Origin: Nocardia vulneris
GTDB lineage: Bacteria; Actinomycetota; Actinomycetes; Mycobacteriales; Mycobacteriaceae
DNA: 64,000 nucleotides
Assembly (NCBI RefSeq): GCF_001613425.1
Contig: NZ_BDCI01000013.1
Coordinates: 62,001-126,000, forward strand
Reading direction: 5' to 3'
Shown one piece after another: positions 1-13,500 of this stretch (positions are counted from its first letter, which is position 1; every line of letters starts with the position of its first letter). Made by a program: the position numbers and the translations under genes. The notes beneath the pieces were generated by a model. That model had not been told where the DNA came from, did not search any database, and worked only from the letters and a program-made list of their open reading frames with translations.

Positions 1-599
1 CCCGTGGACAGCATGCCGAAGATCAAGGGCGGCAACACCAAGGCCTGCGTGGTGGCTTCCGGGCTGCGGGACAGGGTGCCGATCACGTCCGCGCCGAGCG
101 TCAGCGCGGTGCCGATGAGCATCGACAGCAGCAGGAAGCCGAGGGTGTGCGCGGTGTCGAGATAGAACCGGAACCCGATGACGTGCCCGCATACGACGGC
201 CGCGCACAGCGACAGGGCCAGCCGGAAGATGTTGCCCGACATGCGCGCCGAGACCGGCACGAGCCGGCCGACGGGCATCGACCCGAAGCGCCGGTTGAGT
301 CCGGCCACGGAATCGGTGGCCGCGCGGAAGGCGGCCGAGATGGCGGTGAAGGCAGCGGCCTGTAGCACGACGAGCGGCATCATGAACTGCGCGTAGCTGC
401 TGAATCCGGTGCCCGCGAACGTCATCACCGTCTTCAGCGGAATGTAGAAGCCCGCGGTGAACGTCGCGGGGGCGAGGATCGAGGTCAGCACCTCACCGGT
501 TTTGACCGAGGGCACGATCAACCGGGACGTGAGCACCCACCATTGCCGGGCGCGCGCCGGCGTCGCGCCGACCTCGGCGAGCCAAGCTCCCGTGGTCAT
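1..599 (-). CDS. DrrB-like ABC-2 type transporter permease (partial)
   Basis: Membrane permease of a daunorubicin-resistance-type (DrrAB) exporter. The coding strand reads from an ATG at 599 leftward and is still open at base 1, so the C-terminus lies outside the window. The start, MTTGAWLAEVGATPARARQW, is followed by an amphipathic N-terminal stretch and several hydrophobic segments, including one around residues 135-165. That layout is typical of ABC-2 membrane proteins. The ATG overlaps the TGA of the upstream ATPase gene by 4 nt (ATGA), so translation is probably coupled. It presumably exports the product of the adjacent NRPS. Substrate identity is inference; the ABC-2 assignment is firm. 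Confidence 0.85.
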   Translation of the reverse strand, partial: MTTGAWLAEVGATPARARQWWVLTSRLIVPSVKTGEVLTSILAPATFTAGFYIPLKTVMTFAGTGFSSYAQFMMPLVVLQAAAFTAISAAFRAATDSVAGLNRRFGSMPVGRLVPVSARMSGNIFRLALSLCAAVVCGHVIGFRFYLDTAHTLGFLLLSMLIGTALTLGADVIGTLSRSPEATTQALVLPPLIFGMLST

Positions 600-1588
600 G
601 AGACCGCCTCCACGTCAACGGCTTTCGCCTCGTCGGCGGTGGCGAGGTGTCCGGTCAATTGCAGAAACACGTCGTCGAGCGACGGCCTGCGCAACGCGAT
701 GTCGACCAATTCGACTTGCGCTCCGTCCAACCGCCGCAACGCTTCCGCGAGCGTTTTCGCCCCGTCGGGCGCGGGGATGGTGATGCGATCCGAATCCGGT
801 GTCAGCGCGGCCCGATTCTCCGCGGGCAGCAGCGGTCCAAGGGCGGCGGCGATGACGTTCAGGTCGGTCAGGTCCAGCGGCACCACTTCGCAGTAGCTGC
901 CGCCGGTCCGGGATTTCAGTTCGTCCGCGGTGCCCTGGGCGATCACCACACCGTGGTCGATCACGATGATGCGATCGCTCAGCGCGTCGGCCTCCTCGAG
1001 GTACTGGGTGGTGAGCAGGGTGGTGATGCCCGCCTTCTTGAAGCTGCGCACCAGATCCCAAACCCCTTGCCTGCTACGGGGATCCAGCCCGGTCGTCGGC
1101 TCGTCGAGGAACACCACATCCGGCCGGACGACGAGGCCGCACGCGATATCGATGCGCCGCCGCATCCCGCCCGAGTAGGTGCCGACCCGGCGGCCCGCCG
1201 CACTGATGAGATCGAACTCGGCGAGCAGCTCGTCCGCCCGGGCGCGGGCGGCGCGTTTGCGCAGGCCCATCAGCCTGCCGAACATCACGAGATTCTCGTA
1301 GCCGCTGAGCATGTCGTCGAGCGCGGCGTACTGCCCGGTCAACATGATGGAACGGCGCACGGCCGCCGGGTCGGTGACGACGTCGTGCCCGGCGACGAGC
1401 GCGCGGCCGCGGTCCGGGGCGACGAGCGTCGAGAGGATGTTCACCGTGGTGGTCTTGCCTGCGCCGTTGGGGCCGAGGATGCCGAGGATCTCGCCCGGCG
1501 TCGCCACGAAATCGACGCCGCGCAAGGCCTGCACGGCACCGAACGACTTCTCGATGCCCTCGACCACCACTCCCTGCTCGGAATTCAT
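596..1588 (-). CDS. DrrA-like ABC transporter ATP-binding protein
   Basis: Cytoplasmic ATPase of a DrrA-type exporter, 330 aa. The Walker A loop (GPNGAGKTTT, about residues 38-47), signature (YSGGMRRR, about 138-145) and Walker B (FLDEPTTGLDP, about 158-168) are intact. The C-terminal extension of about 90 residues is typical of the DrrA family. The start is the ATG of MNSEQGVVVEGIEKSFGAVQ; it overlaps the NRPS stop codon by 4 nt and its own stop overlaps the permease start by 4 nt. NRPS, ATPase and permease therefore look like one tightly coupled transcription unit. The likely role is energising export of the peptide, or self-resistance. Substrate is not determinable here. Confidence 0.9.
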   Translation of the reverse strand: MNSEQGVVVEGIEKSFGAVQALRGVDFVATPGEILGILGPNGAGKTTTVNILSTLVAPDRGRALVAGHDVVTDPAAVRRSIMLTGQYAALDDMLSGYENLVMFGRLMGLRKRAARARADELLAEFDLISAAGRRVGTYSGGMRRRIDIACGLVVRPDVVFLDEPTTGLDPRSRQGVWDLVRSFKKAGITTLLTTQYLEEADALSDRIIVIDHGVVIAQGTADELKSRTGGSYCEVVPLDLTDLNVIAAALGPLLPAENRAALTPDSDRITIPAPDGAKTLAEALRRLDGAQVELVDIALRRPSLDDVFLQLTGHLATADEAKAVDVEAVS

Positions 1589-4500
1589 TGTTGTCCTTCC
1601 AGATGTTCGTCGAGCACGCGCGCGATGATCGGCAGCACGTGTGGTGCGGTCAGCTCGTTGTGGGTGACCTCGATGTCGTGGTTGACGACGGAACCGGTCG
1701 CGTACGGCCGCCAGCCGTCCGGTCCGACGATCTCGGAGCTGTCCACCGTCGCGCTGAAATACAGCAGGTCCCCGTCGAATACGGGTCGCTGATACCCCGC
1801 GCGGGAGCGGGCGGCCGCGTTGTACGACTCGGTCAGCCGCTCGATCATGCCCGCGTCGACGAGCGTGAGACCGCCGAGCCGTGCGCGGATGCGCTCGGCC
1901 GCCTCGCTCGCGGTCGCCTCGGCGGGCACGTCGTGGATCCCGAAGATCGCGCCGAAACTGTTGACGAAGGCGCCCGCCGTGAGCTGTTCGACGTCCGAAC
2001 CGTCGACGTCGGCGGTATCCGAATCCAGCAGGGCGACAAGGCCGACGCGGTGTCCGTCCGCCTGCAACCGGGCCGCGACGGCGTGTGCGATCACACCGCC
2101 GAACGACCAGCCGAGCAGGTGGTACGGCCCGGACGGTTGCAGCGCCCGAATCTCGCGGACATACCGGTCGGCGAACTCCTCGATCGAGCGCAGCGACGGC
2201 TCGCGGCCGCTGAGGTCCGGCGCCTGCAGGGCGTAGATCGGCCGCCCCGGCCGCAGCGTCTGCGCGAATCCCAAGTAACTCCAGGAGATTCCGGACGACG
2301 GATGGATGCAGAACAGCGCGGGCTCGGTACCGTCCGCCCGGATCGGCAATACCACGTCCAGTCCCAGCGCGAGGTCCGGTGCGGGCCGGACCGTCGCCGC
2401 TTCCTCCTCCGCCGCAAGCCGCGCGGCGGGGGTGTGCGCGAATTCGGCTGCGGCACCGAGCGCATCGAGCCACAGACCGGCCAGCCCGGCGATCTCGGCG
2501 CGGTGCAGCAGGGTCTGCGGGAACGTGAAGTCCGCGCGCAGCTTGCCGTCGACCACTACCGTGTTCACCTCCAGCACCGAGAGCACCGGCAGGTCGGCAT
2601 CGGCCGCGGTGGACAGCGCATCGAACCCGTCGGCCCGTGTCCACCCCAAGCCGTCGAGTCCGGCCGGGACATCGGAAGGGGACTCGGCTCCGCGAAAACG
2701 GAAGCCGATCTGTCCCGGTGCCCCTCCGGCGGTGCGCAGCCGGGTACCGGTGTCCGGGTTGAGGTAGCGCAGCATCCCGAACCCGATCCCGTTGTCCGGC
2801 ACCGCGTTCAGCTGCTGCTGCACCGCACGGATCGCCGTGCCCAGCGCCGGACCGGCCGCGAACGCGGCGTCCACGTCGACCTGCGCGAGTTCGAGCCGCA
2901 CCGGGTAGTGCCCGGCGAGCGAACCGATCGTGCGCGACAAGCTCGCACCGAGGACGACGTCGGCTTGCCTGCCCCCTCCGGCCAGGCGCAGCAACGTATC
3001 CGTAGCCGCCTCCCCGGATCGCTGGGCCCGCCAGCGCTGCAGCGCCAACGTGAGCGCGGTCAGCAGGACGTGCTCGGTGTCGGCCGCGAACAGTCTCGGC
3101 AGATCCGTGCATACGGTCGCGGTGACGTCGGCGGATGTTTCGCAGCGCACCGTGCGCAGCCGGCGCGTCCGATCGACGGCGGGATCCAGTGCCCGGCTGC
3201 CGATCATCGGGTCCGCGCCGGCGAGCACACCTTGCCAATACCCGAGCTCGGCAACGCGGGTGGCGCGGTGGGCTTCGTCGACGAGCGCGTGGGCCCACCG
3301 GCGCATGGACGTTCCGGTCTCCGCGAGCACCGCGGTGTTGCCGACGCGCACCTGCGCCCATGCCGCCATCAGGTCCGGCAGCAGAATCTCCCACGAGTCA
3401 TCGTCGATCAGCACCCGGCTCGCCAGCACGAGCAGCCGACCGGTGCTGGTCCGCGCGCCGGCGTCGCCGACCGGATCGAGCCAGAGGCACCGCAGCACAA
3501 CACCGTTCGCCGGGTCCAGCCGGTTGATCGGCGAATCCAGTTCGGCCAGCACGTATTCGCGCAGATCGGTGGAATCGGTCGCGGCCTCGAACTCGACCCG
3601 GCGCACCAGCGCGCCGACCTCGACCGAGCCGGATTCGCCCACCTGCAACCGCCACTCGCCGCCGTCGCGCCGCAGCCGTGCCCGGAGCATGTCGTGCCGG
3701 TCGATCACCGCCGCGAGGGTCGTGACCAACTGCGCACGGTCGATGCCGATCGGCAGCTCGAGCGCCGCGATGCGTGCCGTGCGCAGGAAACCGCTGTCCT
3801 GCTCCAACAGATACCGCGTCGTCGGCGGGAGCGGCAGGTCACCGACGCCGCCACCGGGCAGCTCCGCCAGCGGCGCGACCGCACCGGTCTCGTCCACGGC
3901 CGCGGCCAGCGCGGCGACGGTGCGGTGCTCGAACACCTGGAGCGGCGTGCAGTCGATGCCCCGCTGCTTCGCCTGGGACACCAGCTGGATCGCGAGAATG
4001 CTGTCGCCGCCGAGCTCGAAGAACGACGCGTCGATACCGACCCGGTCGAGTCCGAGCAGGCCGGCGACGATCTGCGCCAAGGCTTCCTCGGTCGCGGTCC
4101 GGGGTGCGCGGTACTCGGTCTCCGTCGTGCTGAACTGTGGTGCGGGCAACGCTTTTCGATCCAGTTTGCCGACCGCGGTGAGCGGGATCTCGTCCAGGAC
4201 GACGAACGCCGACGGCACCATGTAGCCGGGCAGCGCCTCGGCGGCGAACTCGCGGATCTGTGCGAGATCGAGTTCGACACCGGGCTTCCGGACGAGATAC
4301 GCGGCCAACACGGTGCTGCCAGCGGGCCCGGCGACGCCCAGCGTCAGTGCGAAATCGACACCGTCCGCCCGCCCGAGCACCGCATCGATCTCGCCGAGTT
4401 CGATCCGCTGCCCGCGCACCTTCACCTGGAAGTCGGTGCGGCCGAGGTACTCCAGCACCGGCCCGCCGTGCGTATCGGCCGCCGTCCACCGCACGAGGTC

Positions 4501-7500
4501 GCCCGTGCGATACATCCGTTCACCCGGCGCGCCATAGGGATTCGTCACGAATCGACCGGCGGTCAGGCTCGGCCTGGCGTGGTAGCCGCGTGCCAGCGCG
4601 GGCCCGGCGAGGTAGAGCTCGCCCGCGACGCCGATCGGGACCGGGCGCAGCCTGGCGTCGAGCACCATGGCGGCCGCGCCGCGAATGGGCGGCCCGAGCG
4701 AGACGGGTGCGCCGACGCGCACCGCGGCACCGGTTGCCACGACGGTGAATTCGGTCGGCCCGTATAGATTCACCATCCGCAGGCCGCGACGGTGGCCGCA
4801 CCACCGCTCGACGAGTTCGGCACCGACCGCCTCGCCGCCCACCGCGAGCACCCGCACCTCCGGCACGCCGGCCGAATCGATGGTGGCGAGCGCGGACGGT
4901 GTGATCATCACGTGCGTGACGTGCTCGGCGTCGATCAGTTCGGCCAGCGCTGCGCCGCCGAACACCTCGGCGGGCGAGACGACCGAAGCGCCACCCCAGC
5001 CGAACGCCATCAGCGCCTCGAGAATCGACGCGTCGAAACTCGGTGAGGCGACGTGCAGTACCCGCGACTCCTCGTCCAGGTCGAGCAGATCGCCCTGGGC
5101 CGCGACGAAATCGGCGATGCCGCGGTGCGTCACGGACACGCCCTTGGGAGTGCCGGTGGAGCCGGAGGTGTAGATGAGCCAGGCGGGATTGTCCAGCCGG
5201 ATCGGTCGCGGCAATTCGTGGTCGCGCACCGGACGGGCGTTCGCGGCGGACCACCGCTGCACGACGTCGAGATCATCGAGCACCAGCCAATCGGTGCTGT
5301 CCGGCAGCAGGTCCCGGTAGGCCCGCAGTGTGAGGCCCACGCGCGCACCGGAATCGGTGAGCATGTGATCGATGCGCTCGATCGGGTGCTTCGGATCGAC
5401 CGGCAGGAAGGCCGCCCCGATCTTCGCCGCCGCCCACAGACCCGTGAGCAGGTCGGGCGAGCGCGGCAGGCCCAGCGCCACGACGGTTTCCGGTCCGGCG
5501 CCCGCTTCGAGCAGGAGCCGGGCCAGTCGATTGGCGTGCGTGTCGAGTTCGCGATAGGTGGTCGTGTCACCGGCCGCGACCACGGCGGGCCGTTGCGGAT
5601 ACCGAGCCACCGTGGCCGCGAGCAAGGCGGGCAGCGTTGTGGTGCCGACGCTGTCGAAGCCGCGCACCGGAATCAGTTGCGCGCGTTCCTGATCGTCGAG
5701 CAGTTCGATCTCGGCGAGCCGCACGTCGGGCCGGGCCAGTACCGCGGCCAGGATCCGGCGCCAGCGGGTGACGAACGAGGACACGGTCGCCTCGTCGAAC
5801 AGGTCCGTCGCATAGGTCAGGACACCGGCGAGACCCGCCGGGCCGGACGCATCGAAGCGTTCGCGCAGATCGAGGGTCAGATCGAATTGCGAAGCGCGCC
5901 GGTCGAAGTCCTCCACCGCCAGCCGCAGCCCGGGCAGTTCCAGCACCGGCTCGACGAAATTCTGCAACGACAGCGACACCTGGAACAGCGGGTGGTGGGC
6001 CGTCGACCGGGCCGGATTCAACGCCTGCACGAGACGTTCGAAGGACACGTCGGCGTGGGCGAACGCGTCGAGATCGGCCGTCCGTACGGCACGCAGGAAC
6101 TCGGCGAATTCGAGCCCCGGATCGACCACGGTGCGCAACGCGAGCGTGTTGACGAACATGCCGACCAATTCGTCCAGTGCGGCCTCCCCGCGGCCCGCCA
6201 CGGGTGTGCCGACCACCACGTCGTCGGTGCCGCCGAGCCGTGCCAGCAACACGGCCAGGGCCGCGTGCACGACCATGAACAGGCTCGTCTGTTGCGCCGC
6301 CGCGAATCCGACCAGGGCACTGTGCAATTCGGCCTCGATCGTGAACTCGACGTCGGCGCTGTGCATCGACTGCACGGCCGGGCGCGGGCGATCGGCGGGC
6401 AGCTCCAGCACCTCGGGGGCGTCGGCGAGGGTCTCGGTCCAGTACCGAATCTGGCGTGCCGCCAGGGATTCCGGATCGGTCTCGCTGCCGAGTACCTCAC
6501 GATGCCACAGCGCGAAGTCGGCGTACTGCACCGTCAACGGCACCCGTGTGGTGTCGGCCCCCGCCGCACGCTCGGAGTAGGCGGCGACGAGATCGGTGGC
6601 CAGCGGCGCCATCGACGCGCCGTCCGCGCTGATGTGGTGCACCACCAGGACAACGACGTGCACCGCTGCGGCCTCGGCGACCGGCGACGGCTCCGCCGTG
6701 GCATGACCGGACGCTACGGCGGGCAGGCCCGCGAACGCACCGGACGACACCGCCGGAGCACCGCCGACCGCACCCGACGACACCGGACCCGCCGCTCGCG
6801 TGGCGCCGGTCGCCGCGACGGAACCCGCTGTGACACGGAACAAGCCGACCCGCAGCGGCGACTCGTGGCTGAGGTCGAAGCCGGTACCCGCGAGGGCGTT
6901 GATCCGAGTACGCAGGGCCGCACCGTCTTCGGTGTCGACGACGACGAGCCCGGGATCCGCCGATTCGGCGTTCAAGATCACCTGGCGCGGTCCCTGCGCG
7001 TCGGCCGGGTAGATCGTGCGCAGGCTCTCGTGCCTGCGCACCACATCGGTCAACGCGTGGCGCATCGCGTCGACGTCGAGTGTGCCGGTGAGGCGCAGTG
7101 CGACAGCGATGTTGTAGGCGGGCGAGCCGGGGTCGAGCCGGTTCAGCACCCACATCCGCTGTTGCGCTGGGGAGAGCGGGATGCGGTCCGGGCGGATGCG
7201 CGGCGCGAGCGCGAACCGGCCCGGCGCACCGTCGGTGGCGGGGACGACGCGGGCGGACAACTGCGCGACGGTGGGCGCGTCGAACAGGTCCCGCAAGGCG
7301 ATGGTCGAGCCGAGCGCCGAATTGACCCGTGTGACAACCTTGGTCGCGCTCAACGAGTTGCCGCCGAGTTCGAAGAACGACTGATCGACGCCGACCCGCT
7401 CGGTGCCGAGCACGTCGGCGAACACCTCGGCCACCGCCCGCTCCACCGGTGTGCGGGGCGCCAGGTACGGCCGGTTGGCGTCCGAGAAGTCGGGCACCGG

Positions 7501-10500
7501 AAGCGCTTTGCGGTCCAGCTTGCCGACCGGCGTGAGCGGAATCGAGTCGAGCACGACCAGGTAGCCGGGCACCATGTACCCCGGCAGTTCGCCGGCGACC
7601 TGCACGCGCAGCCGTTCGGTATCGAGCCGCACGCCCGGGGCGGGCAGCACGTAGGACACCAGCACCGTCGCCCCGGCGGGCCCGGCGCGGCCGATCGTCA
7701 CGGCGTACTCGACCTCGTCGTCACGCGAGAGCACGGCGTCGATCTCGCCGAGTTCGATGCGCAGGCCACGGATCTTGACCTGGAAGTCGCTGCGGCCCAG
7801 GTATTCCAGTTCGTAGTCGCCGTGCCGCCCGACGACCCAGCGCACCATGTCCCCGGTCCGGTACAGCCGTGCGCCGGGCGCGCCATAGGGATCGGCGACG
7901 AAGCGACCGGCGGTCATTTCGAAACGGTTGAAGTAGCCGCGGGCGAGTGCCGGTCCGGCCAGGTACAACTCGCCCGCGACGCCGACCGGGACCGCCCGCA
8001 GCCAGGTGTCGAGCACCATGGTGGCGGCGCCCCGGATCGGGCCGCCGATGGTGATCGGCTCGCCCGCGACGAGTTCGGCGGGCCCGGTGGCCCAGATGCT
8101 GAACTCGGTCGGCCCGTACAGGTTCACCATCCGCCGCCCGACCGACCAGCGGTCGATGAGTTCGGGGGTGGCCGCCTCGCCGGCCACCGCGAGCACGCGC
8201 AGCTGGTCGAGTCCGGTGGGTTCCATGGTGGCCAGCGCCGAGGGCGTGATCACCGCGTGGGTCACCCGTTCGGTGCGTAGCAGCTGTTCCAGTTCGGCGC
8301 CGCCGTAGACGTCCGGCGGCGACACCACGAGCCTGCCGCCCGCGCCGTGCGCGGTGAGCAGTTCGAAGACCGAGGCGTCGAAGCTCGGTGAGGCCACCTG
8401 CAGGGCGCTCGCCGTCGGGTCGAGGGCGAGTGTTTCCCGTTGGGCAGAAACAAGATTCGCGATGCCGCGGTGGCTGAGCAGCACCGCCTTCGGCTTGCCT
8501 GTCGAGCCGGAGGTGTAGATGAGGTAGGCTGTTTGGTCGAGGTCGATCGGGCCGCCGCGTTCGTCGTCGGTGATCGGCTCGGCGGAGACGGTCATCACGC
8601 GGCGGATCGTGTTCAGATCGTCGAGCAGCAGCCAGTCGATGCTGCCGGGCAGCGTCTCGCCGGTCGCGGTGACGGTGACCCCGATGGGCGCCTTCGAGTC
8701 GGTGAGCATGTGCTCGATCCGTTCGACCGGATAGTTGGGGTCCAGCGGCGCGAAGGCCGCGCCGGATTTGGCCAGTGCCCACACCGCCACCACTGATTCC
8801 AGCGAGCGGGTGAGCGCCAGCACCACGAAGACCTCGCGGCCGACACCGCGGCTCAGCAGCAGCCGCGCGAACCGATTGGACCAGGCGTCGAGTTCGCCGT
8901 AGGACATGGTGAGTTCGCCCGCGCTGACCGCGATGGCGTCGGGATCGATCGCCGCACCCGCGGCGAGGATCTCCGGAAGTGTGCTGAGCGCCAGCGATTC
9001 GGGCCCGTGCACCGGCAGCAGCGCCGCGCGCTCGGCCGCGTCGCAGTACTGCACCTGCGAGACCAGCGCCCGCGGATTGTCGGCGAGCTGGGTGAGCAGC
9101 CGGACGAAACGATCGAGCAACGGTCGCGCCGCGGCGGGCTCGAGCTGGTCGGCCATGAATTTCAAGGTGATCCGCAGCGTGTCGCGTCCGTTGTCGCCGC
9201 GCAGCGGAATGACCATGAGGTTCAACGGATACGGCGTGGCGTCGGTGCCTTCCACCTCGAGCACCCGCATGCCCGCGATGTCGAGCGCCTGGGACAGGGC
9301 CTCGCGGTCGATCGGATACGACTCGAAAACCGTGAGTGTGTCGAACAATTCGGCGAGACCCACGGCCTGATGGATGGCCGCCAGGCCGACGTGCTGGTGA
9401 TCGAGCAACCGAGCCTGCTCGGCTTGCAGCCGGGCGAGCAGATCGACCACTTTCTCGGCCGGATCGAGCTGTACCCGCACGGGCAGCGTATTGATGAACA
9501 GGCCGACCATCTCTTCGACACCGGCCAGCTCCGGGGGACGCCCGGACACGGTGCCGCCGAACACCACATCGGTGCGTCCGGTGCGCATCGCGAGCAGCAT
9601 CGCCCAGCTCGCCTGCACCAACGTATTGACGGTGGCGCCGGATTCGCGCGCGGCGGCTTCCAGGCGGGCGACCGTCTCGGCGGACAGATCGGTGGACAGC
9701 ATCCCCGTCTCGGTCGATGCGATCCCGGCCAGGGTGGGCACCGCGCGGGTGGGGGTGTCGATGCCGGCCAGCGACTGCCGCCAGGCGGCGATCGAGGCGT
9801 CGTTGTCCTGTTCGGCCAGCCACCCGAGGAATTCGCGGTAGGAGTGCGCGGGCGGCAGGGCGGTCGCATCGCCCGAGGTGACGTAGAGCGTCAGCAGTTC
9901 ACGCACCAGCAGTGGCGTCGACCAACCGTCCAGCACCAGATGGTGATTGGTCAAGACGAACCGGTACGCCTCGGCATCGGTCCGGATCAGCGTGCACCGG
10001 ATCAACGGCGGCTTGGTGAGTTCGAATCGGGTGTGCGCGTCGAGCGCGATCACCCGATCGAGCTCGCGCTGCCGCTGATCGGGATCGGCGATGCCGGTCA
10101 GATCCACCTCGTGCCAGCCGATCTCGGCCGCGGCCAGCACGAGCTGGCGTGGGCCGTCGTCGGTTTCCACGAAGGCGACCCGCAGATTCTCGTGCCTGGT
10201 CACCAAGGCCTGTGCGGCGGTGCGCAATCGGGCCGCGTCGACGGTGCCCGCCAGGGTGAGCAGGGACTGCACGGTGTAGCCGTCGGCGGTGTCCGAGTCG
10301 TACAGCGCATGGAAGAGCAGGCCGTATTGCAGGGGCGAGAGCGGCCAGACGTCGGCGAGATCGCGGTACTCGCTCTCCCAGCTGTCGATCTGGGCCTGGG
10401 TGACCGGGACGAGGTCGAAGTCCGAGGGCGTGCGACCGCCCGCACCCGCGCCCGTCGCGTGCGCGGCGAGCCCGCGCAGCGCCGCGGTCCACAACTCGGC

Positions 10501-13500
10501 CAGCTGGTCCACCTCGGTGGCGGCGAGCAGCCGGGACGCGTAGGCCCAGGTCACTTCCAGGCCCGCGTCGGTGAGCACGGCGTTGATGTCGACGACCGCG
10601 GCCAAGGGCGCCCGATCGTCCTGCGTCGCCGTGAAACGTTGCGGCAGCCAAGGTCCCGTGTCCGCGCCGGTGGTGGCCCGGCCCAGATAGTTGAAGCTCA
10701 GCTGCGGAGTCGGCCCGGCGGCGAGCGCCGCGGCGGACTCGGCATGCAGATAGCGCAGCATGCCGAAGCCGATGCCCTTGTCCGGCACCGTGCGCAGCTG
10801 TTCCTTCGTCGCCTTGATCGCCGCGCCCGCCGCGGCGCCGCCGGCGAACGCCTCGTCCAGATCGATCCCCGTCAGGTCGATGGCCACCGGATACACGCTG
10901 GTGAACCAGCCGACCGTGCGCGCGACATCGGCGCCGGGCAGGATCTCCTCCGCCCGCCCGTGACCTTCGAGGGTGCACAGCGTCGCGCGCCGGTCCCGCC
11001 ACCGGCCCACCGCCAGCGCGAGCGCGGCCAGCAGCACATCGTCTGCGCTGCAATGGAATCGGTCGGGGGCGGTGGTCAGTACGGCGGCCGCGATCTCCGG
11101 GACGATCACCGTCTGCCGCTGGGCCATGGTGGCGACGACATCGACCTCGGGGTCCAGGGGGGCGGTGCCGAAAGCCGGGTCCGGCGTCGCCAGGATCTCC
11201 TGCCAGAGCGGCAGTTCGGCGGTGCGTTCAGCGGCTTGCCCGGCTTGGCCGTGTGCCCAGCGCCGGAACGAGGTGCCGACCGGCGCGAGGGTGCCGCCCA
11301 TGGCGGCGGTCGCGAGGTCCGGCAGCAGGACGCGCCAGGAGACGCCGTCGGTCACCAGATGGTGCAGCACCAGCCAGAGCGCGGGCTCGTCCGCTTCGAG
11401 CAGGACGAAGCGGGCGACCACGCCCGCCGCCGGATCGAGCAGGTCGGCGGCGCGTTGCAATTCGCGTTCCGCGCTCGCCGCGGGGTCCGCGTCCACCAGC
11501 ACCGCCTCGACCAGGGACTCGGCATCGATGGCACCCGGTTCGGCCACCGTCCAGGACCAGCCGTCGTCGGTCCGGCGCAGCGCGGAGCGCAGCAGATCGT
11601 GCCGGTCCAGCAGTGCCTGCACCGCCGCGACGACCTGTTTCCGCTCGAACTTCGCGGGCAGGCCGACGAGTACCGCCTGCGCGAAACGTGGCCAGGCATC
11701 GCCCTGCGCCAGCATGGCGTGCACGATCGGGGTCAATTCGACTTCGCCGACGCCACCGCCCGGTAGTTCGTGCACCACCTGCGACGGCACCTCGGTCGCG
11801 ACGGCCGCCAGCGCGGCAACGGTCTTGCGCTCGAACACATCTCGCGCGCTGAGGCCGAGGCCCGCGGCCTTCGCCCGCGACACGAGCTGAATGGAGACGA
11901 TGCTGTCGCCGCCGAGCGCGAAGAAGCTCTCGTCGACGCCGACCCGGTCGAGGCCGAGCACCTCCGCGAAGAGCGCGGCGAGGGTCTGCTCGCGCGGCGT
12001 AGACGGCGCCCGGCTGACGAGTGCGCGGGTGCCGAAATCCGGTGCGGGCAGCGCTTTGCGGTCCACTTTGCCGAGCGGGGTGAGCGGAACGTGCTCGAGC
12101 ACCATCACCACGGCCGGCACCATGTACGCCGGGAGTGTCTCTCCGGCAGCCGCTTTCACCGCCTCGGGATGTACCTCGGCGCCGGGCCGCGGCCGGACGT
12201 AGGACACCAACGCGGTCGCGCCCGTGCCGGTCTCGGCGCCGAGGGTGATCGCGAAATCGATCTCGGGCAGCCGCTGCAGCGCCGCATCGATCTCGCCCAG
12301 CTCGATCCGGAAGCCGCGCACCTTCACCTGGAAATCGCTGCGGCCCTGGTACTCCAGCTCGAGCCGGCCGCCGTGGCGGTGCCAGCGCACCAGGTCGCCG
12401 GTGCGATACATCCGCGTGCCCGCAGCGTACGGGTCGGCGACGAACCGGCCCGCCGTGAGCCCGTTGCGCCGGTGATATCCGCGCGCCACACCAGGGCCCG
12501 CGAGGTAAAGCTCCCCCAGGGTGCCGGGCGGTACCGGGCGCAGCCAGGGGTCCAGCACCACGGCGCGGACGCCACGGGCCAGGCCGCCGATGGTGACCGG
12601 TGCGCCCGGCACCAGCGGCCCGCTGAGGGTCGCGGTCACCGTGGTCTCGGTGGGGCCGTAGCCGTTGAGCAGCGTGCGGCCCGCCCACGTGGTCACCAGC
12701 TCCGGCGGGCAGGCGTCGCCGCCCACGATCACCGTACGCAGGTCGGGCAGGGCCGACGGGTCCAGCGAACCGACCACTGCCGGAGTGACATTCAAGTGTG
12801 TGACGCGGTGTGCCCGCAGCACCTCGGCCAGTTCCTCGCCCGCGTAGGCCGCGGGCGGCACGACGGCGAGGGTGGCGCCCGTCGCGAGCGTCACCAGGAT
12901 CTCCTCGACCGAGATGTCGAAACTCGGCGAAACCGCGTGTGCGACCACGGAGTCCGCGGTGACCCCGAATCCGGCGGCGGAGCCGGTCGCGAGGTTGGCC
13001 AGTCCGCGATGCGACACCGCCACACCCTTGGGCAGACCGGTGGAACCCGAGGTGTAGATGAGGTAGGCGATCTGGTCGAGGTGCAGCGCGCCGGTGCGGT
13101 CGGCGGCCGTCACGGGGGCTGGGTCCTGTTCGGCCACGGTGCGATCGGTGTCCGCGTCGTCGAGGATCAACCAGTGCACCCGGTCCGGCAGCGCGGCCCG
13201 TGCCGCCGCGACCGTCAGTCCCGCGACGACACCGCTGTCGCCGATCATGTGCTCGATCCGGTCCGCCGGATAGGTGGGGTCGATCGGGACGAACGCCGCT
13301 CCGGTCTTGGCGACCGCGAGGGTGGCCAGCACGGATTCCAGCGAGCGCGGGATCGAGATCGCCACGGCGCGTTCGGGTCCGGCCCCTGCCGCGATCAGTA
13401 CCCGGGCGAGGCGATTCGTGCGCTCGTCGACCTCCCGGTAGGTGAGCGCGACGTCGCCGGCGCGGAGCGCGATCGCGTCCGGATCGAGTCTTGCTCCGGC

